The position numbers and the translations under genes are program-made. 64,000 nucleotides of DNA from Argyresthia goedartella (lineage: Eukaryota; Arthropoda; Insecta; Lepidoptera; Argyresthiidae), in NCBI GenBank assembly GCA_949825045.1, contig OX463818.1, positions 27,048,906 to 27,112,905 on the forward strand, read 5' to 3'. The notes beneath the pieces are model-generated. The model saw only the letters and a program-made list of their open reading frames with translations, made no database searches and had not been told where the DNA came from. The stretch's first letter is position 1, and every line of letters begins with the position of its first letter. This document shows, one piece after another, positions 19,591 to 29,960 of this stretch.

Positions 19591-22012
19591 ATCAAATCAA
19601 ATCAAATCAAAAATCATTTATTTCCATAGGATGTTGTTACATCACTTAGATCCGTCATTACATTTTTTTGGGTGAGTTCACTAACACAATGGCGGAATCT
19701 GTGGAGAAGAGCTCACCGAAGAAACTCCACAGTCGTCGCATCTTTTGCGTTTCCTTTTTTAAATAAAATATTGAAAAATTACAAAACGAATGCTAATTAT
19801 ATATCGAAACAGCCTGTTACTCAAACAATCTATTCCCATGGACATCTGTCCTCTAAGTAATCAGATATCCTATAGTAACCTTTTTTATACAATTTCTGTT
19901 TTATTATTATTTTAAACTTGTCTAAAGGTAAGTTTTTAATATCAGTAGGGACCTTATTGTAATAGCGTATACAATTGCCTTTAAAAGAATTACTAATTTT
20001 ATGTAGTCGGCTTACATAAGCAACCAACTTGTCTTTATTTATAGTATTGAAATTGTGTATATCACTGTACTTCTGAAAATTAGTTACATTTATTTTTACA
20101 TACACAAGATTGTCATAGATATATTGAGACACAAATGTCAGAATATTGATTTCTTTAAACTTTTCCCTCAGTGACACTCTAGGCCCTAATCTATAAATTG
20201 CACGAACAGCCCGTTTCTGCAGAATAAATATACTATTAGCATTCGCAGCGTGACCCCACAATAAAATACCATAGGTCATTAGACTATGAAAGTAACTAAA
20301 GTAGACTAGTCTAGCGGTGTCTACGTCGGTAAGAGCTCTAATTTTTTTAACTGCGAACGCTGCCGAACTCAGTCTGTTCGACAATTTATTTATATGAGGA
20401 TCCCATTGTAGTTTGGCGTCCAAAGTAATGCCCAAAAAGACAGTCGACTGCACAAGGTCCAATCTCTGTCCTTTTATAAATATGTCTGTAGATACCGGGT
20501 TCAAATTGGGTAACACGAATTTAATACATTTAGTTTTCTTTTCATTAAGTAATAAATTGTTAACAGTAAACCAGTTCACTATACTAGAGATAGCATTGTT
20601 TACCTCGTCATAATTTGATTGCTGTCTTTTAACTTTAAATATCAAAGAAGTATCATCGGCAAACAATACTAACCCATGTTTTGCTTTAACAAGGTAAGGT
20701 AAATCATTAATATATACTAAAAACAAGAAAGGACCAAGAATTGAACCTTGCGGTACGCCCATACTTATTGAAGACCCAGGTGATCTTTTCCCATTAACAT
20801 CGACCATCTGAACCCTATCTGTTAGATATGACTCCAGAAGGCCAAGTGCCTGATCTTTTACACCATAATGGCGTAACTTCCTGACAAGAGTGTCATGATG
20901 GACGCAATCAAAAGCCTTGTATAGATCGCAGAAGACACCTATTGCATCCATTGCGTCTTCCCAGGCATCAAAAATATTGTCGATTAGTTCAACACCAGCA
21001 TCGGCTGTTGAACGACCCTTTGTGAAACCAAACTGAGCAATATGAATTAAATTATTGAGATAAAAATGACTTTGCAATTGATTAAGTACGAGCTTTTCAA
21101 ATATTTTGCTAAGCGTTGGTAGTATCGATATGGGTCTAAAATTGGTGGGGTCTGATGTACTACCAGCTTTGAATAAAGGTATAACTTTACTTAGTTTCAT
21201 CAAGTCAGGAAACACACCATTATCTATACATTGATTAAATATACAACAAAGGTGAGGTGCAATACAATCTACAATGGAACTAATAATTTTTACTGATAGA
21301 CCATGGGCGTCAGCTGTCTTTTTCATTTCCAGGGATTTAAACGCTTTTACAATGTCTTCATTATTTACGTGCCTAAATTTAAAATCTGTTTTACATTCCT
21401 CAAAGTTTTGTTTAAGTATAGATTCAGCAGCAGCGGGAGATGAATTTAAAGACTTGGTTGTTGAAACTGGAATGTCCGTAAAGAAATTTTCGAAAGCTTT
21501 TGCTACTTCTAGGTCTGTACTTAGCAATTGATTATCTATCTTAAGCTTGAAGTTATTATGTGTAGCTTTGGCCTTTCCAGTCTCTCTGTTTATAATTTGC
21601 CAAGTCGTTTTCATTACATTGCTACTAGATTCAATTTTGATTTTAATGAAATTAGATTTAGCTACGGCACAAACGCGTTTAAACATTTTTGAATAACTAC
21701 GAACATAATCTAGAAAGGCCGTATTTTTGTTATATGATTTCTCTTCATAGAGTTCATATAATCTTCGTCTGCTCCTATGAATTCCAACTGTCGCCCAATC
21801 ACTTAACAAAGCTTTGTTATTAACTTTTATAGTTTTTGATTTAAATACCGTATCATATTCATTTTTGACAAGGTTAAATACTGAGTTGTACAACAAATTT
21901 GGATCGTCACTGTATGGTATTTCCCATAGTTTATCTAAAATATTATTCCTGTAGTGTTCAAGCCGAGTGTCACTAACGGGCACACATGTAATATCCTCTT
22001 TTTGGTCCTTTT
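19591..22012 (-). mobile_element. LINE family B, long copy lacking its endonuclease
   Basis: A CR1/Jockey-group LINE on the minus strand. The 3' end is a (TTTGA)n tail (19591-19610). It runs through a ~220-bp 3' UTR and the 717-codon RT frame, and is truncated at about 22012, inside the linker between endonuclease and RT. The break abuts the 3' end of LINE C on the same strand. Confidence 0.85.
19830..21983 (-). CDS. LINE B reverse transcriptase, open frame, 5'-truncated
   Basis: The frame runs 717 codons without a stop. Residues 1-230 form the region before the RT core (ALLSDWATVGIHRSRRRLYEL, IKIESSSNVMKTTWQIINRE). The RT core runs from about 235 to 500, with SKVIPLFKAGSTSDPTNFRP, QFGFTKGRSTADA, the first catalytic Asp in CDLYKAFDCVHHD (about 350), GVPQGSILGPFLF and the catalytic FADDTS (about 440). 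The C-terminal part (FLGITLDAKLQWDPHI, FSYFHSLMTYGILLWG) matches LINE A. The frame continues upstream of the listed GTG, so it has no genuine start, and the APE endonuclease is gone. The polymerase is probably intact but orphaned. Catalysis would be target-primed reverse transcription of its own RNA. Confidence 0.9.
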   Translation of the reverse strand: MPVSDTRLEHYRNNILDKLWEIPYSDDPNLLYNSVFNLVKNEYDTVFKSKTIKVNNKALLSDWATVGIHRSRRRLYELYEEKSYNKNTAFLDYVRSYSKMFKRVCAVAKSNFIKIKIESSSNVMKTTWQIINRETGKAKATHNNFKLKIDNQLLSTDLEVAKAFENFFTDIPVSTTKSLNSSPAAAESILKQNFEECKTDFKFRHVNNEDIVKAFKSLEMKKTADAHGLSVKIISSIVDCIAPHLCCIFNQCIDNGVFPDLMKLSKVIPLFKAGSTSDPTNFRPISILPTLSKIFEKLVLNQLQSHFYLNNLIHIAQFGFTKGRSTADAGVELIDNIFDAWEDAMDAIGVFCDLYKAFDCVHHDTLVRKLRHYGVKDQALGLLESYLTDRVQMVDVNGKRSPGSSISMGVPQGSILGPFLFLVYINDLPYLVKAKHGLVLFADDTSLIFKVKRQQSNYDEVNNAISSIVNWFTVNNLLLNEKKTKCIKFVLPNLNPVSTDIFIKGQRLDLVQSTVFLGITLDAKLQWDPHINKLSNRLSSAAFAVKKIRALTDVDTARLVYFSYFHSLMTYGILLWGHAANANSIFILQKRAVRAIYRLGPRVSLREKFKEINILTFVSQYIYDNLVYVKINVTNFQKYSDIHNFNTINKDKLVAYVSRLHKISNSFKGNCIRYYNKVPTDIKNLPLDKFKIIIKQKLYKKGYYRISDYLEDRCPWE

Positions 22013-22499
22013 TTATTTTAATATTGAATCAGAGTTGGACTGTCCATGATGGTGCAGGGGAGTGCATTCCACAACCGAATGGCCCGGAGTCTGAACCCGT
22101 GCTCATACGTCGCGGTGTTATGCTGTGGAGTTGTGAGCATGAAAACTGCTTGAGTTGCCCGAGGCGTGCTGGAAGAAAAAAAATTAAAACTGTCTCGTAG
22201 GAAGGTTGGATAGCGTGAATTCAGTAAAATGTTGTAGACGAAATAGAGGTTAGGAGAATCCCGCCGAAGACTGATCGGCAGCCACTTCAACTCCTTGCAA
22301 TTTTGTGATACATGGTCGTATTTGTTCAGCCCGAAGATAAACCGAATCCCGAGATTTTGAAGTCATTCTAGTTTTTTCAAAACTTCTTCAGCAGACATCA
22401 GCATAATCAATGAGAGGTAGAAGGAGAGACTGAGCGAAAGTGATTTTGGTTTGTCTAGGCAATAAGCAATGGTCTTACCAGACCTCACGGAGTTTCTGC
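22013..22499 (-). pseudogene. LINE C, C-terminal part (downstream half of split copy)
   Basis: On the minus strand it reads LPLIDYADVC, EVLKKLE, LQNLGIRFIFGLNKYDHVS, KELKWLPISLRRD and FRLRAIRLWNALPCTI, the typical end of a CR1-like LINE polyprotein, with several frame changes and stops. Its upstream neighbour in the element is not adjacent; it lies at 24699-24870, beyond the RTE-like insertion. Confidence 0.75.
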
Positions 22500-24698
22500 G
22501 AAGATGGAGGGAGTACTGCAGCGATCTATATCGGGAAATAGGAGGGCTCGAGGTCAACGAAGTGACAATCACTGTGAAGAACCTGGTATCCTAATAACTG
22601 AAGTGCAAGCAGCCGTAATGAGGATGAAGTATAAAGCAATGGGCCCTGATGGAGTATCAGCAGCAATGCTTCAACACCTTGGACCAGAAGGCATTAAAAT
22701 TCTGCATTCCATATTACAGAAGGTATGGAAAACGGGCATGGCCGGAGGACTGGACACAGTCGGCAGTAATCCCACTTCATAAAAAGGGTTCCACGAGGAG
22801 ATGCGACCACTATCGAACCATCTCCCTGATGTCACACGCAGGTAAAGTAATGCTGCACATTCTTAACACACGCCTGGCGTGCGCTATCGACGATCAAATT
22901 CCATGTGAACAAGCAGGATTCGTTTCCGGAAAGGGGACTAGGGAGCAAATATTAAAACGTCCGCCTACTCATTGAAAAATGCCGTTAGTTTAATAAGCCC
23001 TTGGTTCTTTGTTTCATTGACTACGCCAAAGACTTCGACTGCATTCAATGGAGCACTTGTTTGACATCTTGATCGAAATGGGCGTACCTCCACATCTAAC
23101 ATTCATGATTCAGAATTTATACCTCGAGGGAACCAGTTTTGTAAAGTTGGAAATGAGAGAGGTGTACGACAAGGCTGTATACTGTCACCCAAATTATTTA
23201 ACCTGTACGGTGAATATATAATGAGGAGAGCGCTGAAGGAGTGGAGCGGCGGAGTAACAGTAAGCGGTGAAAAGCTTTTTTTTTGCATAGCCTATTCTGT
23301 GTCCCACTGCTGGACAAAGGCCTCAAATACCTAACGGCCGTCATGCCGACCCTATCTGACTGGAACCTATCCAGGTCGTCCCTCCATCTTCTTCTTTGCC
23401 TTCCCCTATGCCGGTGTCCGTCTGTACGCATCCAGTCAGTGACTATCTTCGCCCATCTGTCTGGGTGCATTCGACTTAAGTTTCCGGCCCAGTTCCATTT
23501 GAGTTTCGCGGTTTCCACGCCTACATCAACAACGCCAGTTTTGGAGCGTAGTATGGTGTTTCTGATGCGGTCTGCGCGTTTTACTCCCAAGATGCTGCGC
23601 TCCATCGTTCTCTGACAAACCTTGAGCTTGGACTTCTGATATTGGGTCAAGGATCAAGTTTGAGCGCCGTAGGTTAAAATGGGCAGGATGCACGTGTCGA
23701 CGAGTTTGCGCTTCAGGGATAACGGGAGGTTGCCCTTCATTAGCTCCTTCATGGACCAGTAACTCTTCCAGGCGTTCCAAAGATCGATTCGATTCCTTGT
23801 CCTGCATGTTTTCGAAGGATACTATCTGGCCCAAGTAAGTGTATTCGTCTACGTATTGTATGTCCTGCCCATCAACAACTACCTTACGCTTTGCGCCGTT
23901 GGTCATGAACTGGGTTTTTGACCGATACATCTTCAGTCCAACCTCAAGGCTTGCAGTGCTCAGGTCTTGGAGCACTGTCCCGAGTTCTTGTACCAATGAC
24001 GTAAACAGTACAATGTCGTCGGCGAAGCGAAGGTTGTGGAGCCTTCGGTCGCTGACGACAATGCCGCTGCCCTGCCATGGAACCGCTAACGCTTACCAAA
24101 AGCTTACGAACCTCAAATATGCTGTTAACACGACGGTACTTGCGTCCATCGAAGAAGAAATGGCAGATGTTCTAGAGAGCTGAGCCGACGTATTGACATG
24201 GCCAAAAGCGTGACGACAAACCTGGATGGATCTGGAAGAACAGGAGTATTCGCCGTATAACGAAGGTTCGACTTGTCCGCACCCTTGTATTCTCGATCTT
24301 CATGTACGATGCAGAAACCTGGTGCGTGAAGAGCCGGGAACAGAGCAAAATCGACGCCTTCGAAATGTGGTGCTGGAGAAGACTACTCAGAATTCCGTGG
24401 ACCGCCATGAGAACTAACGTGTCCATTCTGAGTGAACTGAAGATCAAAAAACGGCTCTCGACAATTTGCCGGAAAAGAACCCTAAGCTTCTTTGGTCACA
24501 TTTTGCGCTATAAGGGTTAAGTGGAATTCAAACGCGCCAGAGGGCGTGCTCCAACTAGATGGTCCGACCAGATAAGAGAGGCGACAGGGGTTACTCTACA
24601 CAACGCGTACCATACTACGCAGAACTGTCAACAATAGAGGAGAGCTTGCGGTCACGATTGCATTGAGGGATCGACAAAGAAGGCAAAAAAAAAAACTG
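22500..24698 (+). mobile_element. RTE-like LINE D, split by LINE E
   Basis: The plus-strand parts are 22500-23277 and 24098-24698. The first has MRMKYKAMGPDGVSAAMLQH, then in another frame SAVIPLHKKGSTRRCDHYRT, CEQAGFVSGKGTREQIL, CFIDYAKDFDCI and GVRQGCILSPKLFNLYGEYI, ending at VTVSGEKL. The second resumes exactly there with TNLKYAVNTTVLAS (catalytic YADD decayed to YAVN) and continues to MYDAETWCVK, IDAFEMWCWRRLLRIPWTA and SFFGHILR. It ends in an A run (24690-24700). Frameshifts and stops make it inactive. It is itself inserted into LINE C. Confidence 0.8.
23278..24097 (-). mobile_element. RTE-like LINE E, 5'-truncated, nested in LINE D
   Basis: A minus-strand copy. It opens near 24060 with a frame reading FADDIVLFTSLVQELGTVL (one frameshift), then LEVGLKMYRSKTQFM, YVDEYTYLGQIVS, then in a second frame CQRTMERSILGVKRADRIRN and AKLKWNWAGNLSRM, and a tail resembling EAFAQQWD. 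It ends in a nine-base A run (T on the plus strand, 23276-23284). AAAAGCTT occurs at both borders (23270-23277 and 24098-24105), consistent with a target-site duplication, and removing the insert restores the reading of LINE D. Confidence 0.8.
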
Positions 24699-24870
24699 AA
24701 GTCGCCTGAGAGCGTGGAAAGTACCAAATACTCGGCGACTGACCTCATTGACATGCGATGACCTGGACAGCTTCTTATCGAAGATAAGCCCCAGGTACTT
24801 AGCTTTATCGCCATATACGATTGTGGTACCATTAATGCTGCTGATGCTGATGAAAGAAGATCTTCCTTTC
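24699..24870 (-). pseudogene. LINE C, upstream half of split copy
   Basis: On the minus strand INGTTIVYGDKAKYLGLIFD, KKLSRSSHVNEVSRRVFGTF and HALRRLQF form the RT thumb-side segment that should directly precede the LINE C tail at 22499-22013. The two halves are in the same orientation and the correct order and flank LINE D. Confidence 0.75.
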
Positions 24871-25270
24871 ACTCTGAAGCGTAAACTTATGGGTATGTGC
24901 ATTCTTCCCGTCCTTACCTTCAGAGCTCAGACTTGGTCTTTGACTGACATTCAAAAGTCCAGAATTCTGGCCCAGGTTGTTGGACCGAGTCTGGAATACC
25001 GAGTTCCGCCCCAAAACTACAATAAAGATAGCGGAAAAAGCAGCCGAATTGAAGTGGGACTGGGCCGGGCACGTCACTCGCAACCACACCGATAGGCCAA
25101 ATTAATATCTCTTTGGATCCCAAATGCAAATCGACGACGTGGTCGCCCCAGGAAGCCCTGGAGTGACGAGATGAGGGACTACGGCAAGAACTGGTGGGAA
25201 AGAGCCCAGGAGCATGAAGATGGGAAGAGAGGCCTTTGCCCAGCAGTGGGAAGACCTTGACTAATAATAA
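24871..25270 (+). pseudogene. RTE-like LINE C-terminal remnant
   Basis: The plus-strand frames (with shifts) read MCILPVLTFRAQTWSLTD, AEKAAELKWDWAGHVTRNHT, RRRGRPRKPWSDEMRDYG and NWWERAQEHEDGKR, ending EAFAQQWEDLD and an AATAATAATAAAAAATAAT tail. It is the same family as LINE E and of opposite orientation. Only the C-terminal ~130 codons remain. Confidence 0.8.
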
Positions 25271-25371
25271 TAAAAAATAATACTATGTCAAAACAATATT
25301 CCTCTTTTCGTTTTAATTTTCTGGTAGCGACTGCCAAATATTTCTTTATAACTTAGAACAGAATAAAAACC

Positions 25372-25765
25372 GGTCAAGTGCGGGTCGAACTCGCGCACGA
25401 AGGGTTCCGTACCACCGTACAATGGTAGGGATGGTGTGGAGTGAATATTTTGGATTTTACATAGCATAATGTTGTTTACAAAGTTATTGGTGCGGCTACT
25501 TTCACACTCCATGTACGTAACCAGGTGCGTCCATAAGTTTGTATATGTTATTGAAAGAATTGTTGTATGGGAGCCCCCTTAAATATTTATTTTCTTTTTA
25601 TTTTTACGATTTGTTACAACAGAAATACATCATCTGTGAAAATTTCAACTGTCTAACTATCACGGTCATGAGATACAGCCTGGTGCCAGACGGACAGACA
25701 GACAGACAGCGGAGTCTTAGTAATAGGGTCCCGTTTTTACCCTTTGGGTGCGGAACCCTAAAAAG
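25372..25765 (-). repeat. 'AGGGTTCCGTACC' dispersed repeat, near full length
   Basis: This is the reverse of the 3022-3445 unit: it starts AAAACCGGTCAAGTGCGGGTC and ACGAAGGGTTCCGTACC and ends AATAGGGTCCCGTTTTTACC and GGTGCGGAACCCTAAAAA. The internal modules are in the same order. Confidence 0.85.
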
Positions 25766-28700
25766 GTAACACGCAACACATTTAGAAGCAAATACATGGG
25801 CTAGCCTCCTGTCAGGTAAAATATTGATTGTATATTTGATTAAACTTGGGCGTTACTGTGCCTCGTATGGGAGATGGTAAAAGCTTTGAATGAGTAACCT
25901 CTGTATTAACTATGAAGTCTGTCGCCGATATTTAAGAGTATTTGTGTATCGCCAAAAATTTATATCTATCGATCCATATTATGATAGTGAATTAGTTATC
26001 TTGGTACTACGCCTGATACTCTGGTGGGTAAGACAGTTTCTAAAGGTGGTCCCTATGTTCTAGCCACGTGACAAGAGACGCAACACAGCATTTCCGTTTG
26101 AACGCACCACCGGGCAAGCCTCGTTTCTCGAGTCTTATATTGCCTTGCCTATATAGCAGTATGTACCTACTGCTACTACCCTCGAGTACTAACAACTACC
26201 GACGCTTTTCCAACCGCATTTACAACCACGTTGGAACGGCTAGTGGGTGTCCGTATGTGCCTGAATAATGCATTGGTCTGTCTGGTGCGTTGGGCGTGCA
26301 TCGTTGGAACGTGAAACTGGTGAAAACATGCTGGAATAATACGAGGTGTTACTTCCTAAGAATTGAACTTAAACTGGATTCAGCTCCATACGATACCGTG
26401 TCGTGAGAAGTGCTCACACATAAATTTGTATTTTTACTTTACTAGAATAAGAGTGAATCTTTCTTCTCTCTTTCTTGATAACGTATTCTTCTTTAGCGTG
26501 CGACCATTGTTGATTAAGGCTAATCTGATCCAAGACAGTAACCGTGCCTGATGTTTTAAGCGTTTGGTATTTAGATAAGTTAGTCTATTCATAGATTTTC
26601 GTATGCTTCGTCCACGATCTAGTTGCAATAAAAACAGTTGGTTGGTCGTTATGCAATGCACTACTCCTCTGCAGTATGCTGTAATAAGGAACGTGCTGAA
26701 ATAATGATCAAATATCATAGATAAGACATTACCAGTCTGTAATAGATCTGATATTACCAGTCGGTAATAGAATATCTTATTTATCCAACTATATACCAAT
26801 TCGTTGGACCGTGCTCTTTTAGTTAACAATCTCAGCAGACCCAGACACAAAAAGAAACTCCATTCCAATACCTTTTCTGAAGAGAACTCGAAAACCTCTC
26901 GATGCGGAAAATTGACAATCGACATCCCTCTGTATAGTCACTGTTATGGTATAGTTATTCTTGATTGAGGCGAGAGGGAATACAACGGAATGTAGGTCAC
27001 TGTGACAGTTTAAGCCAGGCAAAGATGAGGCGTAGAAAAACGGAATGCGGGTCGCGCATTTAAATCCCAATAAATCCGCAGATTTGCGTTTCGGACCGCG
27101 ACATAACCCAGTAATAGTAGAGACCCGCGAATTTCAATCACATGAATTCATTACGATGTTTGTTTTTATGCTATATGAAGGGATCTAATGATTTACATCT
27201 GTAATAATGAATACATGGTGTGACATGGTGTGCTCATAAATACTGGTACATAGGGACATCACTCTAAATCTGCTGGAGTGCTACAGAATGAATAGCAGTA
27301 CCATGACTCTACTCACCGTCACCAGTCTGTCTGTAGTCTCTAGAACAATCTAAAATGCAGCGGTGCGTAATGCTTTGATGTTTATTTTTTTGTGCAAGCG
27401 CATTGCACGGTGCTTGTTATTTCCCCCGCTTTGTTTTATACTTTGTCATTTTAAGTCAGCAAGTGTTCCGTGAATGTTGCGTAATAAGCCCCTCTGTCTT
27501 GAAAACGAGCTACTTGCTTACTATATTTCAAGCTTCTTATGAGCTAAATCAGTACTCCATTTCATCTTGCATTTGTTTGTTTCGTTACAGTGGTTTACCG
27601 CACTCAGTCCTTAAATATCGCTGAGGGCACTCAAGCCCCATAATCCCCCAGTTGTAACAGTAATGGTCACTTCATAAAAGCGGGAGATTCTATCTATTAG
27701 CACACCAAGTGAAATCAGATATCGTCGTCTAGATTGCATCATATGTCGAACCATCTAGCGTACACTGCTTTCCGCTCGACATCATCGCAAGGTAGTAATT
27801 GGATTGGGAACTGCACCTTCTACACGTAAGGAAATCTCTTTGAAGCGCCAGATCTAGAATGCGGTTCTGATGTGCTCATTTTATATATAGCTCTCATTAA
27901 ATGCATAGCATCAGCAGTAGAATCTGAACTAAGTTCATTAAAAGAGACTGCGGAATATAATTTTATCCTTGAAACAAAGAGCTTTTATAAAATCGGGGGA
28001 AAAGGCTCAACAATGACTCTGTACGACGGGTGAGTGAAGGGACTCTGTATGGTTTCAGATTTTTTGACTCTGCCATTTGTTGGTAATCCCCAATATGAGG
28101 TTAATATGGGCCACGTATTTTCTCCCAAAAGAGTTTGGATCTTAACCGGATTTGTGTGTTCCCAAAATAATTTTCACGAATAGGAGGGTCGTAAAATATC
28201 CTTGCCTCAGGCCTTTGCCCGAGTTTTTGTGACACTGTCATTGTCAGTGTTTTGCGGAGCGTCCTCTCATTCATTCGGTGTTAGACAAAAGCACAATGGG
28301 TGTCCAGACATGCAGGCTGAACATTTCCGAAAAAGTTAATGTTTTAAAATTTTCACCTACCGTTTTTCTGAGGAAAGACTAAAACAATGGTCTTTGTGTA
28401 GAGTCTACACCGTAGACAATCGGTGCCAACATTCCGGAGACGAAGCCGGTACGATAACACCGGGTTATGAATAATCAGTACCTAATAATGTTGCGATAAA
28501 ACGATACTGGTCGTTATTCATTGAAATTCCTTCCAGAAAATGTGTGTTTACCGACGTATATCAAAGTAGTCTTAATCATGGCGGTCGATTGATGTTTTAC
28601 GCAACGGTAGTAAACTGGTATTTCATATCAACATATACAATAGTGAGGTTGTTACATCCTTATCGGTTACACGGCTACGCCCCGTTGCATAATTCGCTTT

Positions 28701-29635
28701 ATCTTCAATGACAATATCTCTTCCGGTTGACTGAATCACTAGTCTAGTGCTATTGTTTACGAGTTTCAAAGATTTATGTTATTGTCTATCACAATGTTTC
28801 TACTCTATTTCTAATTACTATTATTCATAACAAGTCCCGCAACTCACAAAGTTATTATAGAACAATCCACACACAATTAGCAAAATTGCTTTGTTTCCCG
28901 TAAAGTTGAATAAGCATTTCTAACAGTCGTCAGCGCGAGATCCTACTCTGAATGAGTTTTCTTTAATGGCGGATTAAAAAGGATTTGTGTGACAGATTTC
29001 TGCTGAGCGGTTCTCAATGGCCGGCTGAGAACAATGCTCGTTTAACAGTTAACCCTGTCTGATAGTTTCGTCTCGGTTTTCGACCGGTGCTCGGTTCTTC
29101 GCTCTAGATCCTCACAATGGGAAATAATACTTTACACTTGCCGCGCAACGGTTGGATAAATGTTGCTCTACCGTGATATTTCGGTAATCGTTGTCGTTAT
29201 AAGGTTTCTAATGGCAAAGGCCTGTTTTCGTGACCTCGATGTCGTGTTCATGGCCGGAAGCATAGACTCTTTGGCGTTTTTCTAATACTCACTACAATGA
29301 GTTCTAATATATTTTTCTTTTCGGTATTAAAATGTACATGAGTTGTTATTAACTTCCCATGTCGATTCAGTAATATATATTGACACCCAGTCAAAATGTG
29401 TTTGGGTCATCATGAAATAGGGTAAATATTGTCTCCCACATTTCTACCCATTGAATTAATTACAAAAAGAGAGCCGAAATAAAATATGAAAATTCAAAAT
29501 AAATATATAGATAATTATAGGCGTTGAAGCCCGAAAAATAACATTCCAAGGCCAAATCATGCATTGAGGTAAAAAGTCAAAAGGGATAGGAGGTTGGCCA
29601 ACCGTTTTCGAAACGGCAACAAATATAATGATCAC
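25766..29635. other. Mostly unique sequence, no gene recognised
   Basis: Almost 4 kb with no repeat shared with the rest of the window. Open frames such as 26434-26925 (minus, 163 codons) have no recognisable domain and irregular composition. It could be intergenic or intronic. Confidence 0.5.
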
Positions 29636-29960
29636 CAAAATATTTTTTTCCTACCCAAAATGGATAAATGAACACCAAAAGTTGCAAAAAATATCAGGGC
29701 AAAATACTGCCGTAGCTTAGGTGAAGGGTAAAGGGGATGAGCGAAGCGAAGCCCCCTTTATCCTTCGTGTTAGGTTGAACATGTAAGAATAACAAAAAAT
29801 ACTTAAAACATAAACTTAAGTACACAAAACATAAAAAGAAGTTTGGTGATAATTTATCCAAACACAATTTGGTGGACATTTATCCATTCTGGCAGTCATT
29901 TCGAATTTATTGGTAGTAAAATAGGTGCGTTTTTGGTAATTGTTTAAACATAAGCCTTTC
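29636..29960 (-). repeat. Dispersed repeat with 'CACCAAA' modules, copy 1
   Basis: CACCAAAATATTTTTTTCCT, ACCCAAAATGG, GTAGCTTAGGTGAAGGGTAA and TTTGGTGGACATTTATCC are the reverse of modules at 59145-59485. GAGCGAAGCGAAGCCCCC near 29740 belongs to the same unit. A partial copy lies at 51655-51735. Confidence 0.75.

Noticed and set aside
22504..22782. Independent small gene (92 codons)
   Set aside because: It is the N-terminal RT part of LINE D before a frameshift.
26434..26925. 163-codon minus-strand frame as a gene
   Set aside because: No domain, no splice or promoter context, and composition like random AT-rich sequence.
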